DNA of 64,000 bases from Zingiber officinale (Eukaryota > Streptophyta > Magnoliopsida > Zingiberales > Zingiberaceae). The translations under genes and the position numbers were made by a program. Positions 10,801 to 23,700 of this stretch are shown piece by piece. The notes beneath the pieces were generated by a model that was given only the letters and a program-made list of their open reading frames with translations, was not told the origin of the DNA and did no database searches. The stretch is from contig NC_055990.1 in the NCBI RefSeq assembly GCF_018446385.1, positions 25,254,726 through 25,318,725 on the forward strand. Direction: 5' to 3'. Each line of letters starts with the position of its first letter. Within the stretch, counting starts at the first letter, position 1.

Positions 10801-13182
10801 AGCATGTCCTTATAAACCCAAGTTCTTGAAATTTTCTGACAGGTTTTTATGCTCATTATGCACCTTTTCCATTTAGGTACACATTCTGTGGGCTGGCTAC
10901 AATGATTCTGATTAATGAGGCTGATAGATTGGATCTTCCAAGTTTAATTGTAAGAGCCTGTCATTTATTCTTGATGCTTTCTTTTAACTGGTTATTTTTC
11001 ACTTGAGAAGCTTATCAGCATTATGACCGTTTTATGGCAAACTAACTAGTCAGGATATGAATCCTGAACAATATTGTCTTTGTTTATCACACCCATCAAT
11101 TTAGATCTAAAGTGATGTGTTTGGATTGGAGTGCATAGACTGTCATTGTCTGATAGAACATTTAAATTTACAATAAATTGTAACAGATAAATAAAATATG
11201 CCAGGACAAATGTTCGTCTAATTTAGTATAGTTGGTAGGTGAATTTTTAAAGTATATCAGCAGAATTTAATGGTACATTTGATATTTAGGATTACCTATT
11301 CTATTCCTTTTGATTTTTCATGGGATAAGTATTTCTGTTATTGGTTATGAAAATGAACATAGAATAGCATTTTTCATAGCATTTTTATGATTAGGACTGG
11401 GTTGCCTTTCGCCAAGGAGTTGAGTGTGGATTTCAAGGACGGGCAAATAAATTGGTTGACGGTTGCTACTCATTTTGGCAAGTAAGTATTGTACTTATTT
11501 AGTTATTTTTTTAGTCATCCAAATTACAGTTGAAATCTTAATTTCTCCAGGGAGGTTCTCTTGCTTTGGCACAGAGGCTCTTGCCAATTGTTCGGCAACA
11601 GCTGCAGTTATCTTTAATTGGAGTTCAACCATCTGTTGAGTGTAAGACCAATAATGGCTTTACGGCTGAGGAAGCTGGTCTTGATAATGGTAAGTTGTGT
11701 AAAGATGAAGCTCATTCTAAAATAGGTCATTCTGAGTAAATAATATTATTTCCTCAAAGGGCGTGTCAATTGATTTCATTATTAAAAAATAAAGTTTAAA
11801 AAATGTATGCAGAGCACATGTGCGCGCGCGCACACACACACCACTTATATATTAAGTGTTTAAATGAATGTTTTATGCCACCAAATAGTGTAGCTTGAGA
11901 TTTTAAATAAATTTGGTTTGGTCTAAATTTGTTTAAACATTTGTAAAATGATTTTTTCCCCAACTGCACCTAGAGACTGTATTTACTATATATTTTATAT
12001 GTCTGAATCCAGTCTTCTAAATCCACTGCAACTGCATATGCTCTCTAAATGGGAGATTTTTAAAACCGTGTAACAAAATAAATTGCTGGTTATTTGCTAG
12101 TAGTAGGCAAGGATCAAAGCCCGCATTATCTTTAGATTATGGTACTTCAACCATTAGATTAGTTAAAATATGTTGATTTCCTGTCTTTGTCATGAAAGTT
12201 GTGCGCTGTTTCCCTTTTCAAAAAAAAAACATGCAAATTCATGCTCTTTCAAGATGATCAATGGTTATATGCAAATGATTGTCATATGTTTCCATTCAAC
12301 AGGAAATTAAGAATTACTTTGTCTATATTTGAACTGCTGCTACAATATTGATTGAACTTAATATTGATGGTCTAGATTTTATTTTTTTTTAATATAAAAA
12401 GTCAAATCTGTATTTGCTCGTTGAACTTAGAACAAGTAGCTGACTACTGTGTGCCTTTAATCAAGCACCAAATTAAAAAACAAAGGTTAATTAATAAAAG
12501 ATGAGAAGTGTAAACAAGTGTGAGGACAAGAAAACTGTGGCACCAGACACATAATGGAATCGAGAGGATTTTTTGTGACACATATTGCCTTTTTGATTAG
12601 TTGTATTTTCTATCAAGCTCTACACTATTCTTCCGGTATTTGCATTTCCATACACTATTGCTCTGGTATATGTATTTTGATATCGGAATGGTCATGAAAC
12701 AGAAAATCTTTCACATTTTGGTTTTTCTTTCATACAAAGACATAGTGAATGTGGCCCATTATTCCAGAGTGTGGCCTTGCAGCAATATATACTCCTATGT
12801 TCACAGGTATGTTTTAAACTACATCCTTGAACAGTCTTATAAACATCCCTTTGCTATGTTATACAGGATGGATCATTTCTTCTTGTGATTATAGTCACTT
12901 GCATGATTGCGGCATCTCATGATCACTGTTTGATATTATCTATAGGTGCTAGAAGGTGGGTTCAAGGACAAGCCCGGCAAGCACCGGGACTTCTACCACT
13001 CGTGCTACTGTCTAAGTGGTCTGTCACTGTCTCAGCATAGCTGGTCAGGAGATGCTGGTGCAGCTCCATTGCCAGGGGCTGTGCTGGGTCCCTACACCAA
13101 CCTGTTGGAGCCTGTTCATCCACTCTTCAATGTGGTTCTCGACAAATACTACAAATCGCACGAATTCTTCTCAGCTCTATGA
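7086..13182 (+). CDS. FTB: Protein farnesyltransferase subunit beta (ERA1-type)
   Basis: Beta subunit of the cytosolic CaaX prenyltransferase; with the alpha subunit it transfers farnesyl to CaaX cysteines. The Arabidopsis orthologue ERA1 acts in ABA signalling and meristem control. Proposed exons: 7086-7231, 7736-7822, 7952-8057, 8415-8450, 9135-9217, 9311-9364, 9565-9616, 10320-10384, 10709-10765, 10877-10949, 11395-11481, 11551-11689, one ending at 12806, and 12946-13182. Conserved signatures: RPWLCYWIMHS, GGYGGGPGQ, CQTYEGGIAGEP, ECGFQGRANKLVDGCYSFW (the D and C of DGC are zinc ligands) and DFYHSCYCLSG (H is the third zinc ligand). The exon ending at 12806 encodes GPLFQSVALQQYILLCSQ; its start (near 12743) and its join to 11689 are out of phase by one base, so a small exon is missing from this model. 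The start at 7086 is chosen over an in-frame ATG at 6924 because homology begins near it. Confidence 0.92.
7867..7894 (+). repeat. (CT)14 microsatellite in FTB intron 2
   Basis: Perfect CT dinucleotide run just inside the intron after exon 2, followed by GTGTG. Confidence 0.95.
9797..10322 (+). repeat. Tandem duplication (273-bp period) in an FTB intron
   Basis: Copy 1 (9797-10069) and copy 2 (10070 to about 10322) are nearly identical, with only a few substitutions. Both start gttgagcttgttagct and both include the polypyrimidine tract and acceptor ending tatcaaaccag. Copy 2's acceptor is the functional one for the exon beginning GTTGCTAGTATTCTC at 10320. Copy 1 therefore carries a duplicate acceptor 273 bp upstream. 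Confidence 0.93.
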
Positions 13183-13973
13183 TTATTTCGCACCCAAGAG
13201 TCAGGAGTTTCATCTGGATTGATCCTGCCCTTTCGACACTGATGAACTTTCTTAGTTTTCAGGGGTCCTGAATGTTTAATTTTATTGATGTAATATTTAT
13301 TGGTAGCAGATAATTTAGGGAGACGAAGCACTGCTACTAGGCTTTCTAATAGAGTTCATAACACAAGATTAGCAGTATGTTATTTATTGTTACCACATTT
13401 ATTAAGCGAATGGTAGTTTTTGTTTGCCTTTTGTTTTCTTAAAAGAGGATTTTCTTCGAATGCTTAATGCTACAGGAGGATTATAGAGGTGCATAAAGAA
13501 CGATGTACAAATATTCTTTCCCTAATGAATGGTTCATTTACAATTATCTAATTTTGTATACTCGAAAGTTTGAATTTGAAGATATTTTCAATTGATGAAA
13601 AATATTAAATACTAATTTTAAAAAATAATTATTCAGTATTGAACCAGACTAATAGCTTGAATTAAATAATGAAAAATACTAACTAATTAAATAATGAAAA
13701 ATACTAACTATTGATTTTTTTTTTGGAAATAATGATTATTATTTGAAACTTTTTACTATGAGTTTTAGGTCAGATGGAGAATTTAAATATTTAGTCCGTA
13801 ATCTCTGATTCCTTTCATACTAATTTTGGAAGAATTCTGGGAAGATTAAAGTTAATTTTGGTTCGATTTTGATCTTGATCTTATGTACAAATTATGGAAG
13901 GGATTAGAAGGGAATCAAGGATTGTGGAGGAAAGGATTTGTTAGATCTTCTAGTTCTTAATCTTTGGTCTTGT
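13183..13973. other. FTB 3' flank
   Basis: Downstream untranslated and spacer DNA. It is AT-rich, with a short direct repeat near 13665-13712 (aattaaataatgaaaaatac twice). No gene is seen. Confidence 0.5.
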
Positions 13974-14515
13974 CCTGATCTCTTTCATAATTTGTATGTG
14001 GGATCGCGGTTAGAATTTTATTAAAATTGACTACGATCTTCCTTGGATTCATCTTCCCATTTAGATTATAGTTGCAGGTTGAGTGGGCTGCCTCCTTCTT
14101 GGCGCCAAACAGTCCACTCACCGCTGTTAATCTCCGGCCATTTGTCTCGATCTAAATTATAATCTGGATACTCTCCTGATCTCTTTTGCAATTTGTATGT
14201 GAGATCGCGGTTAGAATTTTATTAAAATTGGCTACGATCTTCCTTGGATTCATCTTCCCATTTAGATTATAGTTGCAGGTTGCCATTTGTCTCGATCTAA
14301 ATTATAATCTGGATACTCTCCTGATCTCTTTCGCAATTTGTATGTGAGATCGCGGTTAGAATTTTATCAAAATTGACTACGATCTTTCTTGGATTCATCT
14401 TCCCATTTAGATTATAGTTATAGGTTGAGTGGGCCGTCCCCTTCTTGGCGCCAAATAGTCCATTTACCATTGTTAACCTTCGGTTATTTGTCTCGATCTA
14501 AATTATAATTTGGAT
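13974..14515 (+). repeat. Three-copy tandem repeat between FTB and ribokinase
   Basis: Units at 13974-14174 (201 bp), 14175-14319 (145 bp) and 14320 to about 14515 all start cctgatctctttc and share a block reading tatgtg(a/g)gatcgcggttag. The middle unit lacks an internal segment of roughly 55 bp, which carries ttcttggcgccaaa in units 1 and 3. It lies 200 bp upstream of the ribokinase start and may be part of that promoter region. It is non-coding. Confidence 0.9.
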
Positions 14516-14724
14516 AGAAAGATAAATGTAAGAGAGATCGTAATTAATTTTAATCCAATTTTGACAATGATCCAGTCTATAAATTATAAAAGGGGCTAAG
14601 CTGTAGGAGAGGTAAGTACTGGCCCTTCGAGGAAAAGTTACATTTTGGTCCATGCAAGATTTCATTATTATAAGCAAGGCCGCAGAGTTGCTGTTCGTAC
14701 TCATCGGCGATCAACGCATCACCC

Positions 14725-17700
14725 ATGAAATCCTTAACTCAAATCCCACTCGTTTCCTCTCCGCCACAGCAGCAGCGCCGCCGCTGCGGGTGGAGTACTG
14801 CTGGGAATCCTCGCCGTCCTACCCCGACCCACCTCTCCTTCGCCTTATACGCCGCCTCCCCCTCCCTCTCCGCTTCCTCCTCGCCGGAGAAGCCCGTGGT
14901 CGTCGTGGGCTCCGCCAACGCCGACATCTACGTTGAGATCGATCGCCTTCCTCTCGAGGGAGAGACCATCGCCGCTCGCGGCGGCCAAACCTTGGCCGGA
15001 GGCAAGGGTGCTAACCAGGCCTGTTGTGGGGGCCGCCTCGACCACCCGACTTACTTCGTTGGCCAGGTCGGCGACGACGCCCATGGGCGCCTCATCGAGG
15101 ATGCCCTCCGCAGTGGAGGCGTTCTCGTCGACCGCCTCGCCCGGGTGCCCAGCGCGCCCACTGGGCATGCCGTGGTGATGCTGCAGCCCGACGGGCAGAA
15201 CACGATCATCATCATTGGCGGGGCTAACATGAACTGCTGGCCGGAGGATCTGCGCGACGAGGACTTGGAAGTGGTGCGTAGGGCGGGAGTAGTGCTGCTG
15301 CAGCGGGAGATCCCCGATAGGGTTAATATTCAGATTGCTCAGGTAATTTTTTATTATTCGGATCTGGAAACGACTTCAACTTCTATTTGTACCATTGGTG
15401 GTCAAGTTACTATTTAATTCTTTTCTCCCCGTTACATTTTATCTTCTTCAATCTTGCGCGACTATTTCCAGTTTCTTCATTGACGTTGGGAGCAAATGGA
15501 TCAGTTTTTTTACTGATACTGTAGTTGCTCTCTTGTTGTTTTGGAATTCATTGAAATGCATGATGATTTGACAGCATTGAATTCCTAGTTGCTTCATTGT
15601 CTCAGCTGCAAAGGTTATCCTTTGTTATTATTTATCATATTCTTTCTACTGCAAAAGATTAACTTCTTTTCCTCAATGTGCTTCTCTACTTTGTCCGTCT
15701 TATTCTATTGTGTTAAATTATCTTCAGATCCCTATTTGTCTAAATAAATCTCCCATTTTGAGATGTTCTAATAGATAGAAGTGATTAGATTCTAAATTAA
15801 CCTACCAGTGAATAAACATCTTCATATGAAAAAAGAATAATAGTATTAACATGATTCATATTTTTGACTCCATTTATTTAAGAAAGTTCTTATTTTACAG
15901 TTTTGTAGTCTTGTGTCATTATCAGTGTCCCTCATAGGCTGAAAAAGGATTTAAAGATGAATCTTTGGCATTGTCAGGCTGCAAAAAATGCAGGAGTTCC
16001 TATTATTCTCGATGCTGGAGGGATGGAATCTCCTATTCCTGATGAACTCCTGAAGCTTGTGGATTTTTTCAGTCCAAATGAAACAGAGTTAGCTCGTTTG
16101 ACAGGATTGCCAACTGAATCTCTTGAGCAGATCACTTATGCTGTGGAGAAAATCCATGAAAAGGTGAGATTAACTCTAACAACAGCTGCACTACTCACCT
16201 TCATCTTTTCCTTTTCTATTGGAAACTCATTTTGATTGATTTGCAATAATATGTATTTTTATTTTCAGAATGAGAATTCTATATGAACTTCATTTGCTTT
16301 GATGTGCACAATTTACTTGGTGTATTTTCTACTCATACAGATTCAGTTGATTATTTTCTTGTTAGCTTAGCTGAATGTGTCATGGCTTGACCCTAGCTTC
16401 TAGTAGTCTAACATAGATTCTCAAGACTAGATCGAACAGTAGGGAGCATTCTTTCATGTGCATTAACATCTTATTTCAAGTGAGGTGAAGATTTTTTAGT
16501 CCCTATTATATTTCCAATTCAGAAATTAGGGTCTGAATGTTCATTTTCTAAACTATTCACCTATGTTAACATCTTTGAGTTTCAGTAAAGTATAGCTAGC
16601 TTCAGCAGCATCTGAAGTCTGTAACACTTGTTTTCGACAATATAAATGGCCATAACCAAGTTTTTTGGAGAGTAGCTGAGTAGATAGTATCAAGTAGTCA
16701 CTCAACAATGTTGAATAGTCGACTACACTTTTTGAAATATGTTGGATGTTAATCCAAGTCGATCTACCCAACAACATTTTAGGGAGCATTTCAGAACTTG
16801 ATTGTGAAAGCATCCTCCAGATGTTCACATTAAATTAAAAAAATCACAAAATGTCTTTGTCCTTTGTCTATTATGCAGCTATTTAATTAATTCTGTTCAC
16901 ATTAAATTTTGTTGATATATTTTCCTTTTCTGTTAGTGCTTGTAGTTACTTTCAAATCCAACTTCTGTCAAACACTAGATTTAATTCATGTATCATAACT
17001 CACATTGAAATCAGGCAGATGTTCTCTGATTTCTGATATTGGCTTCGAGATGATTCAGAGTAAGTAAGTGGAGAAAATAATGATGTATTCATTGCAAAAC
17101 AATATAGTGAAACTGATTGGTGACTTATTATCCAAAAATTTGAACAGGGTTGCATCAGCTCTGGAAAAAAAACCTTTTCTATTCTCTGACAATCGATGCA
17201 ACAGAAACATGATATCAACTGAAGTTCTTACCTGCCGACTTTTATGAAATTAAGGCAGATTTCAACATATTGACAAGTAGATTTGCATAATAATATGAAT
17301 GACCACATATATAGATTCCAATCATAAACATGTAAGTAATGCAACTGATTGTGCCTATCATATTGACATAGGTGGCTACTGGCTAGAGATGTCAAATTGA
17401 GCCTATCATGCTGGGCCTGATCAGCCCCTTTCTGTTTCATGTTGGGTCAGGAACATACAGGTTGTGCATGGCACGGACCATGACATGGTTGGTGGTGCTT
17501 GACATGGGCATGGGCTTAAAATCAATAATATATGTTTTTTTAAATAAAAACTTTAGATATTTTCTGATTTTTTCTTTTTAACAATGTTTAGGTCGGGCTC
17601 AGTATACTCATCTGAGCTCGTGCCAAGCTCAAGATGGCCCAAAATTGGGTAGTGCTTGGTCTGAACCATCAGCCAAACTGCCCTCACCTAGCCTAGCCCA

Positions 17701-18422
17701 ACCTACTGACTAGGCCGGGCTTGCCATGGAATGTCCCAGCCCTTATTGGGTTGTGCTGGGCATTACCTAGATTAGAGCAGGTCTAGCCAGGTCACATGCG
17801 ATCCGATTCAATTTACACCCCTATATGTGTCCAAACAAAGAGATCATTTCATTTTCAATTCAAATTTTGCTGGAGTACCTCAAACATGAATATGATGTGA
17901 TACAATAAAAAGTGAGAAACCATTGAAGTGACACAATTATTTGACCATCTTCCAAGGTCAACAATATGAGTTGCCTCAGGTATTACTGACCGTTAATGCT
18001 TCCACTCATTTTCTTTCTTAACCAGGGCGTCAAGAAGATATTGCTGAAGCTTGGTGCAAAGGGATCTGTTCTGTTTGTCGAAGGGGAAGATCCAATCATG
18101 CAGCCCATAATACCTGCTTCAGTAGTTCTTGACACCACGGGAGCCGGTGACACATTCACTGCTGCATTTGCTGTGGCTCTTGTAGAAAGCAAACCCATGA
18201 AAGAATGTTTGGAATTTGCTGGTATCAAAAACAAATGTCACTCCTTCCATGCTTCCTATACATTTATCTATATTTAGTCTGTAACATATCTCTGCTGCTC
18301 GTACTGCAGCCGCAGCTGCCTCATTGTGTGTTCAAGCTAAGGGGGCCATCCCAAGCATTCCAAGCAGAGCTGCCGTGTTGGAGCTTCTGCAATCTTTCCA
18401 AGAAGATGCTACTACCAAGTGA
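14725..18422 (+). CDS. RBSK: Ribokinase (PfkB family), probably plastid-targeted
   Basis: Phosphorylates ribose at O5 with ATP, feeding nucleoside-derived ribose into the pentose phosphate pathway. Four exons: 14725-15342, 15978-16163, 18026-18221 and 18310-18422. The frame closes exactly at 370 aa. The core begins near residue 55 (VVVVGSANADIYVEI). PfkB signature 1 is GGKGANQA at residues 92-99, and signature 2 is DTTGAGD at about 304-310, with the last Asp as catalytic base. FSPNETELARLTG gives the conserved NETE motif. The first 50 or so residues are rich in Ser, Arg and Pro without acidic residues, as in a chloroplast transit peptide; Arabidopsis RBSK is plastidial. Length matches the plant family. 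Exon 1 is much more GC-rich than the rest, a common monocot 5' gradient. Confidence 0.93.
17384..17823. mobile_element. Candidate MITE in ribokinase intron 3
   Basis: The left end TAGAGATGTCAAATTGA and the right end read inward, TAGGGGTGTAAATTGA, form imperfect inverted termini of a familiar plant MITE type. The interior is GC-richer than the intron around it, with GGGC/GCCC palindromic words. No matching target duplication is found, so the exact borders are uncertain. Confidence 0.45.
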
Positions 18423-19111
18423 GAAGTTAAAAGAATTCTCAAATCTTCAGAATAAGCATCTCTCCTTTTTGTTCCTCCAAGTGGACGCATTTGCTCAAGG
18501 ACTTGGATTTGCATCATGAAACATGTAATAAGGTCTGGAACCAGTCATATCTTTAGAGTCCATTTTCCTTTAACCAGTGTGTTTGTGCCAGCAGTCAATG
18601 GAAGGCTCATGTTACCCTTCCATGATCTACAACTCTGTTGCAAGGAAGCAAAAAGTAGCAGCCATCTTTGCCTTTTTTCTTCTTAGTGAGGTCAGGTGTT
18701 GGGGGATGTGATCCATTTCCTTAGATATCAATTTTAAGTTAAAATCACAATATTGTAGAGAGATTGTAGAGAAGTCTTCTGTTTATCTCACCAATAAATT
18801 TATTCTTAAAAAGTAAGATATTTAATCCTGATGAATGTTCATGTTGGTGAATGTCATTGAGGCAAAGTGCCTGTTCTTGCTAGATGTAGCAACAAGGTCA
18901 GTCACCTCCACTTTCATTGGTTGAATATTCTTCTTTGAAAATCAAATTAGATTATGATCTACATGTATGTAAACATCTGAATACAATGTTATCTTAAAGT
19001 ATACACTGGATTTTAAAACTGCTTGTCCATCTCCAAACAGCTTCCTGAGGAAACTCACATTACAACAAAAGGAAAACATTTTAAATAATGAGCCCACATT
19101 TTGCTTGATGT
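18423..19111. other. Convergent spacer between ribokinase and the b561 gene
   Basis: About 0.7 kb shared by two 3' ends. No gene or repeat is recognised. AATAAA-like signals such as caataaattt near 18793 could serve ribokinase. Confidence 0.45.
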
Positions 19112-20780
19112 CTAGGGCATCACTAACATCTCTTTCTGGTTGCTAGTTGGAGAAGCATGGCTGGTGGGTGCAATTTGCTCATCTTGAGTAACTCCCTGCC
19201 TCATCATATACTGCCATCTGTGTTGCAGGAGGTAGAGGAAGGCCATGAATGAGACCTCTGCAGTGAAGAGGGCCGCCCACAAGCTTACACTTATTGAGGT
19301 TCTCTCATGGAAGGTGTGCAGGCCAATGAAGATGTTTGCTATCCCCATTACACAAACTCCAGTTCCAAGCAGCCAGTGCATCAAGTACCACAAACTCCTG
19401 AACCTTATACCTCTGATAGGAATTCATCACTATTTAAGTTAGAAAATCAGCATTTTCTAAGACTTTATCAAAGATTAGAGTGGATGATTTTTGTTATTTA
19501 ACTTGAAATGACAAATGGTACAAAAATACCTTCTAGGCCTCACAAAAGCAATCAGAGGTTGAATCCAAATGAGTCCATATAGAACTAACCCAATCTTCTG
19601 ATGAGTATTGTTGAAGGAGTTCTCAAAGTTGATGAGTGATAGAACAGCTGCAACAGTAGCAAGTAGCAGTGCTAGAATCTGTCAGATGATGCATTGAGAA
19701 TAGCTTTAGCCTCAAAAAAATTTAGTCCGTCCTTTTTCTGTATTAGAAAACTGAAATGCATAAGAAATTTAAACCATTGAACCATGACGTTTAATTTAAT
19801 ACAATAATGCAGAAGTAATCAGCTGTTAATATGGATTAGGAGTGTGCACGAGTGAAATCCCACTATGATTAGAGAATAGGACCTTGATAATCAAGGACAA
19901 GGACTTTGTTTTTGTAGAGTTAAAATGATCAAGCTTCTGGTATACTGAACAATACGTGTAATGTCGAGCTGAGTTAAGTTGTACATTATTGTGTAGCATT
20001 TACCTGATAATGAGGTCAGGTAGGCATATACATATGTAGGCAGCTAGGTAAATCAATTCATATCGGGTTGGGTGAACAAAACAAAGCAATTATTTGTCAA
20101 TACTAGAGGCTATTAGATTTCATTTCATGCAGAATAACCTATGTATTTATAGGAGTTTGTTTAGTGATAACATTTCTGAAAATTCTGTTAACTTATTCAA
20201 AGAACAAGCTTTTGTTGTATGTGGTGGTGTATTGGTGCTTACAATTTTAAGTGAAAGTAAGTTTTCGTTTCTCTAGAAGTGGCTATATTGAAAACTAGGA
20301 GTCCTTGTTAGTGATAGTTTGCTTGGAACACGACAAAAGAAGAGTTAGCTGACCTGAACAGTGACATGAGTGTAGAACAAAACCTTAACCATTCTAATTG
20401 ACTTAACACCCTCTGTCATTCTGATAATGACTACTCCCAGTGGCATTAAGAAACCGACTGAAGTCCAGAGCAAGAATCCATGAATTGTGATATGGATAGA
20501 TAGCTCTGGCGTCAGCTGCACAGAGTAACAAGTCCACCAAAAGGCAAATTTTCAGCATCATAAACCAAAAAAACAAGATGACAATTGTTTAATACCTTCA
20601 CAGGATTAGGTTCGTTGGTCATATATATCTGTTTGAGCAAATTTAGAAATGTCTTTTAATGAGCCTGCAAATAAAAGAAGAGAAATAGCTAGAACTTGGA
20701 AATCTGTCTGAGGAATTCTTATTTGGCAAAATGCGATCCAGATGACTTACCTTGTAAGAAAGGGAGTACATGTCTTTCAT
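19112..20780 (-). CDS. Cytochrome b561 domain-containing protein (At4g18260/At2g30890-like)
   Basis: Membrane haem protein of the b561 class, thought to carry electrons across membranes; the substrate of this subgroup is not established. Minus-strand exons in order: 20780-20751, 20628-20596, 20515-20354, 19678-19530 and 19412-19112, with exact frame closure at 224 aa. Four hydrophobic segments carry histidines in b561 positions: ITIHGFLLW, VLFYTHVTVQ, NNTHQKIGLVLYG and LMHWLLG. The short N-terminus (MKDMYSLSYK) has no signal peptide, and an in-frame TAG directly precedes this ATG. Relatives often have a signal peptide, so an unrecognised upstream exon is possible. No DOMON domain is present in this model. 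The tail after the last membrane segment is Ser/Thr/Gln-rich and weakly conserved. Confidence 0.85.
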
Positions 20781-23700
20781 CTAAGAAATCTCTCTCTTCA
20801 GATATGCTACAGCCAAAGAATGCATGAATCAGTCGTAGCTCTATGAAACTGGAGTTTATGTAGCTTGAAGATGACTACAGGAATATCAAAAGTGAACCCT
20901 ATTGGAAAGCTCTATGAAACCCTAGGTGGGGGCTGGAATAAGAAGCTTTTGTCCTAGCTCTGTTAGCTTATTAAAGAATTAGCAGACATGTTTATCATTG
21001 TTTCCGCGAATCTATTATAGTAGTGGAAAGTTATTTGTCATATAACGTTTGCAGTGCTCAATGCCCATGCTCCTTATGAACACTCTATTTAACTGAATGC
21101 AACATAAGAATCTTGAATTCTGGTGATGTCAATGTGAGGTAACCGGTCCACGAGCAGGATAAGGGAAATGCGCCACAGGAGCAATTGGTGCAAGTGTTTA
21201 GGGGGTACCCTTTGGTGGTTGTCAGAATCCCCACTGTTGTATATCTCTGACATGAATTGTTGACATTAAATTGGTGCTCATAATGGGTTGTGTTTGATGC
21301 TGTGTTGGTTTGGTACATAGATCACCATTAAAGTTCCTATGGATATCTGCGAGAATCTCAGTATGTTGGGAAATCTACGGACTCAAATTACTGCCTTTTT
21401 TTCCAATTTCATGAGCTACATTAGTTCAGTGTCTTACTTTATACTAGTGATCACTCAAGTCGACTGACTCACTGATTTTATTGGTTTCTTCCTAAAAGAT
21501 TGAGTAATTATATTAAAATGATGATTATGCTCATTCCATACGTCTCTCACAGTCCGTCCTTAGATTATATGAAGATTGATAAATTATAAGGTCAGCTTCT
21601 AGCTGACCGTCAAGTTAACTAAGAGATGAGAGAGGTTTTTTTTCCGAGAATATAAAAGATTGAGCAATGATGCATGAAAAAGTCATCAAGGAATAAAGGC
21701 AGAGGTAAAGTATTGCTTATGAAAGAAGAATAATTATGTAATTCTTCCACTCAAACACTGATATGAAAAAGGCTTAAAGGCTAACACAAGTGATACATTT
21801 TCCATGCAGGATTTGTCCACCTTCTGCTGTTATGCTGATTTGGCTTTTGGACCAGCACTTTCTAATCTACTTACCTAATGATGTCAAGCAGTGAGTCTAA
21901 ATCCACCAACTTGTTCATTTGATTCTTCTCACCATGTCAACCTTATACCAGTCCAAGAATGAAGGCCCCACTCTTGACTCTTTTCCAGTGCTGAAGTTGA
22001 CAACCCACATGCATGATTGCTTTCTTTTCCAACTCATGATCATTGATTCTTAGAAAGAAGACTCATCATCTTGCTTCTAGTAGGGTTCTTTCTAGAGCAA
22101 ATACTCAAATCAACTCGACCCAGTTAATGAAAGTGTCTGAGTTCAGACCCCTTATTCGAAAATGCTTAAATCAAGCTGCCTCCTTAGTCCTTTGTACTAA
22201 AATATCCTCCACTTGACAAGATTGATGAAACAAATTGATTGACTTAAATTTATAAATTTTTGGAAATAAGATATATGCACTTTCATTTAAGATGCACTTT
22301 CATTTAAGATGCACCATAAACTTTGTTTCAGTATAATTTTGATTACAACATATTTTTAACACATTTTTAGTCCATCAAATTGTTTAGTGAAATGGCTTAT
22401 AGACTGAGAAGGATGTTTTAAAACCCCAAAATGGAGCAAACAAGTTAATTGAAAAGCTCAAGCACAGCCAAAAGTCTAGCGACTCTTGTCGCATAAATTT
22501 ATATAGATTTTTTTTTATTGAATCAATTGGTTCAAAAAGGTTAGTAGGGGCATCAGTCTATTTCACTGTTTATTGATTGCCTATCTAAAATATTGGTCAC
22601 AAACCTACATGCTTAATTTTCCAACTTAGACTTGATTTGTGAGCTTCAAGTCAACAAAGATTTTGTGTTCAAGTGTCTCAGAAACTCCCGTACAAGTGAT
22701 GAAAACAATAAGCTGAAAAAATGGTAAACCATGCACATGATGGACACAGATACTGTAAAGAACAATAGCAACTCGATGCACCAGAACTGAGTTAACCCTC
22801 AAGTCAATGGCATCTACGATGATTTACTCATTGTGGAATTCATAGCAGAAATTGATTATGCAGGAAGCTTTCAAAAGCACGCAGGGAGCACTAGGACAGA
22901 GATTATAACAGGAACCTTTTCAACAAATTGAGGGAGATACAGTCAAAGAGGGTGTTTGTATGTATTTTACTCAAATCTTTCCGAGCTTGTTCTGTTTTTC
23001 CTTGTTCTTGCAGCATCATGTATTGCTCATGGGCTTTGTGTCTAGCTATATTTTCCCTATAGAAAAGAGATTATTATAATACTGCAACAGTGATATTTAA
23101 ATCCATATACTGTGAAACAATGAAATAAGAAAAAAAATGTCCAAATAAAAAGAACTCTTGTACCATCATTGGGCCAAAGAAAGAACAACAAAGAAACAAG
23201 TTCAACCAGATATCTAACCTTATGGCCTTATGGGATACTAACTAGATCAGTCATCAGTGGCAGTGAAACCCGTAAGAGATTTCTGAGTATTTGAATTTTT
23301 AGAGAACTTAAAGTCATCCAAAAAAATATATCGGAATGAAAAATAACATTTACTCAGATTTTGAAGTAGTTTCACAAGTATGAGGGACACAAATAGTGTC
23401 CTCCACCATTTATTGCCTAAACGTTGCAAAAGAAATGTAGATTGCAATTTAATGGTACCACAATGATAAAATAGACGGGTCTCATGAAGTGAAGAAGCAG
23501 ATGAAGCAGCCATAGCGTAGCCCAACTGGCCAGGTAAAGAAGTTCCCACTTTTCTACTAGTCAAAAAGAACAAATCAGAACAAATCCATCAGAGAAGTTC
23601 AGTTGTTAAGAAGCTTGCCAGTGTTCTATACCAAACACGGAGAAATAAACAAGTCTGGTTGATGCCAGAATCTGCCTATTTTGGATTAAATTCAAACTAA

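Noticed and set aside
14845-15168. 107-aa minus-strand frame
   Set aside because: Antisense of ribokinase exon 1, open only because of high GC.
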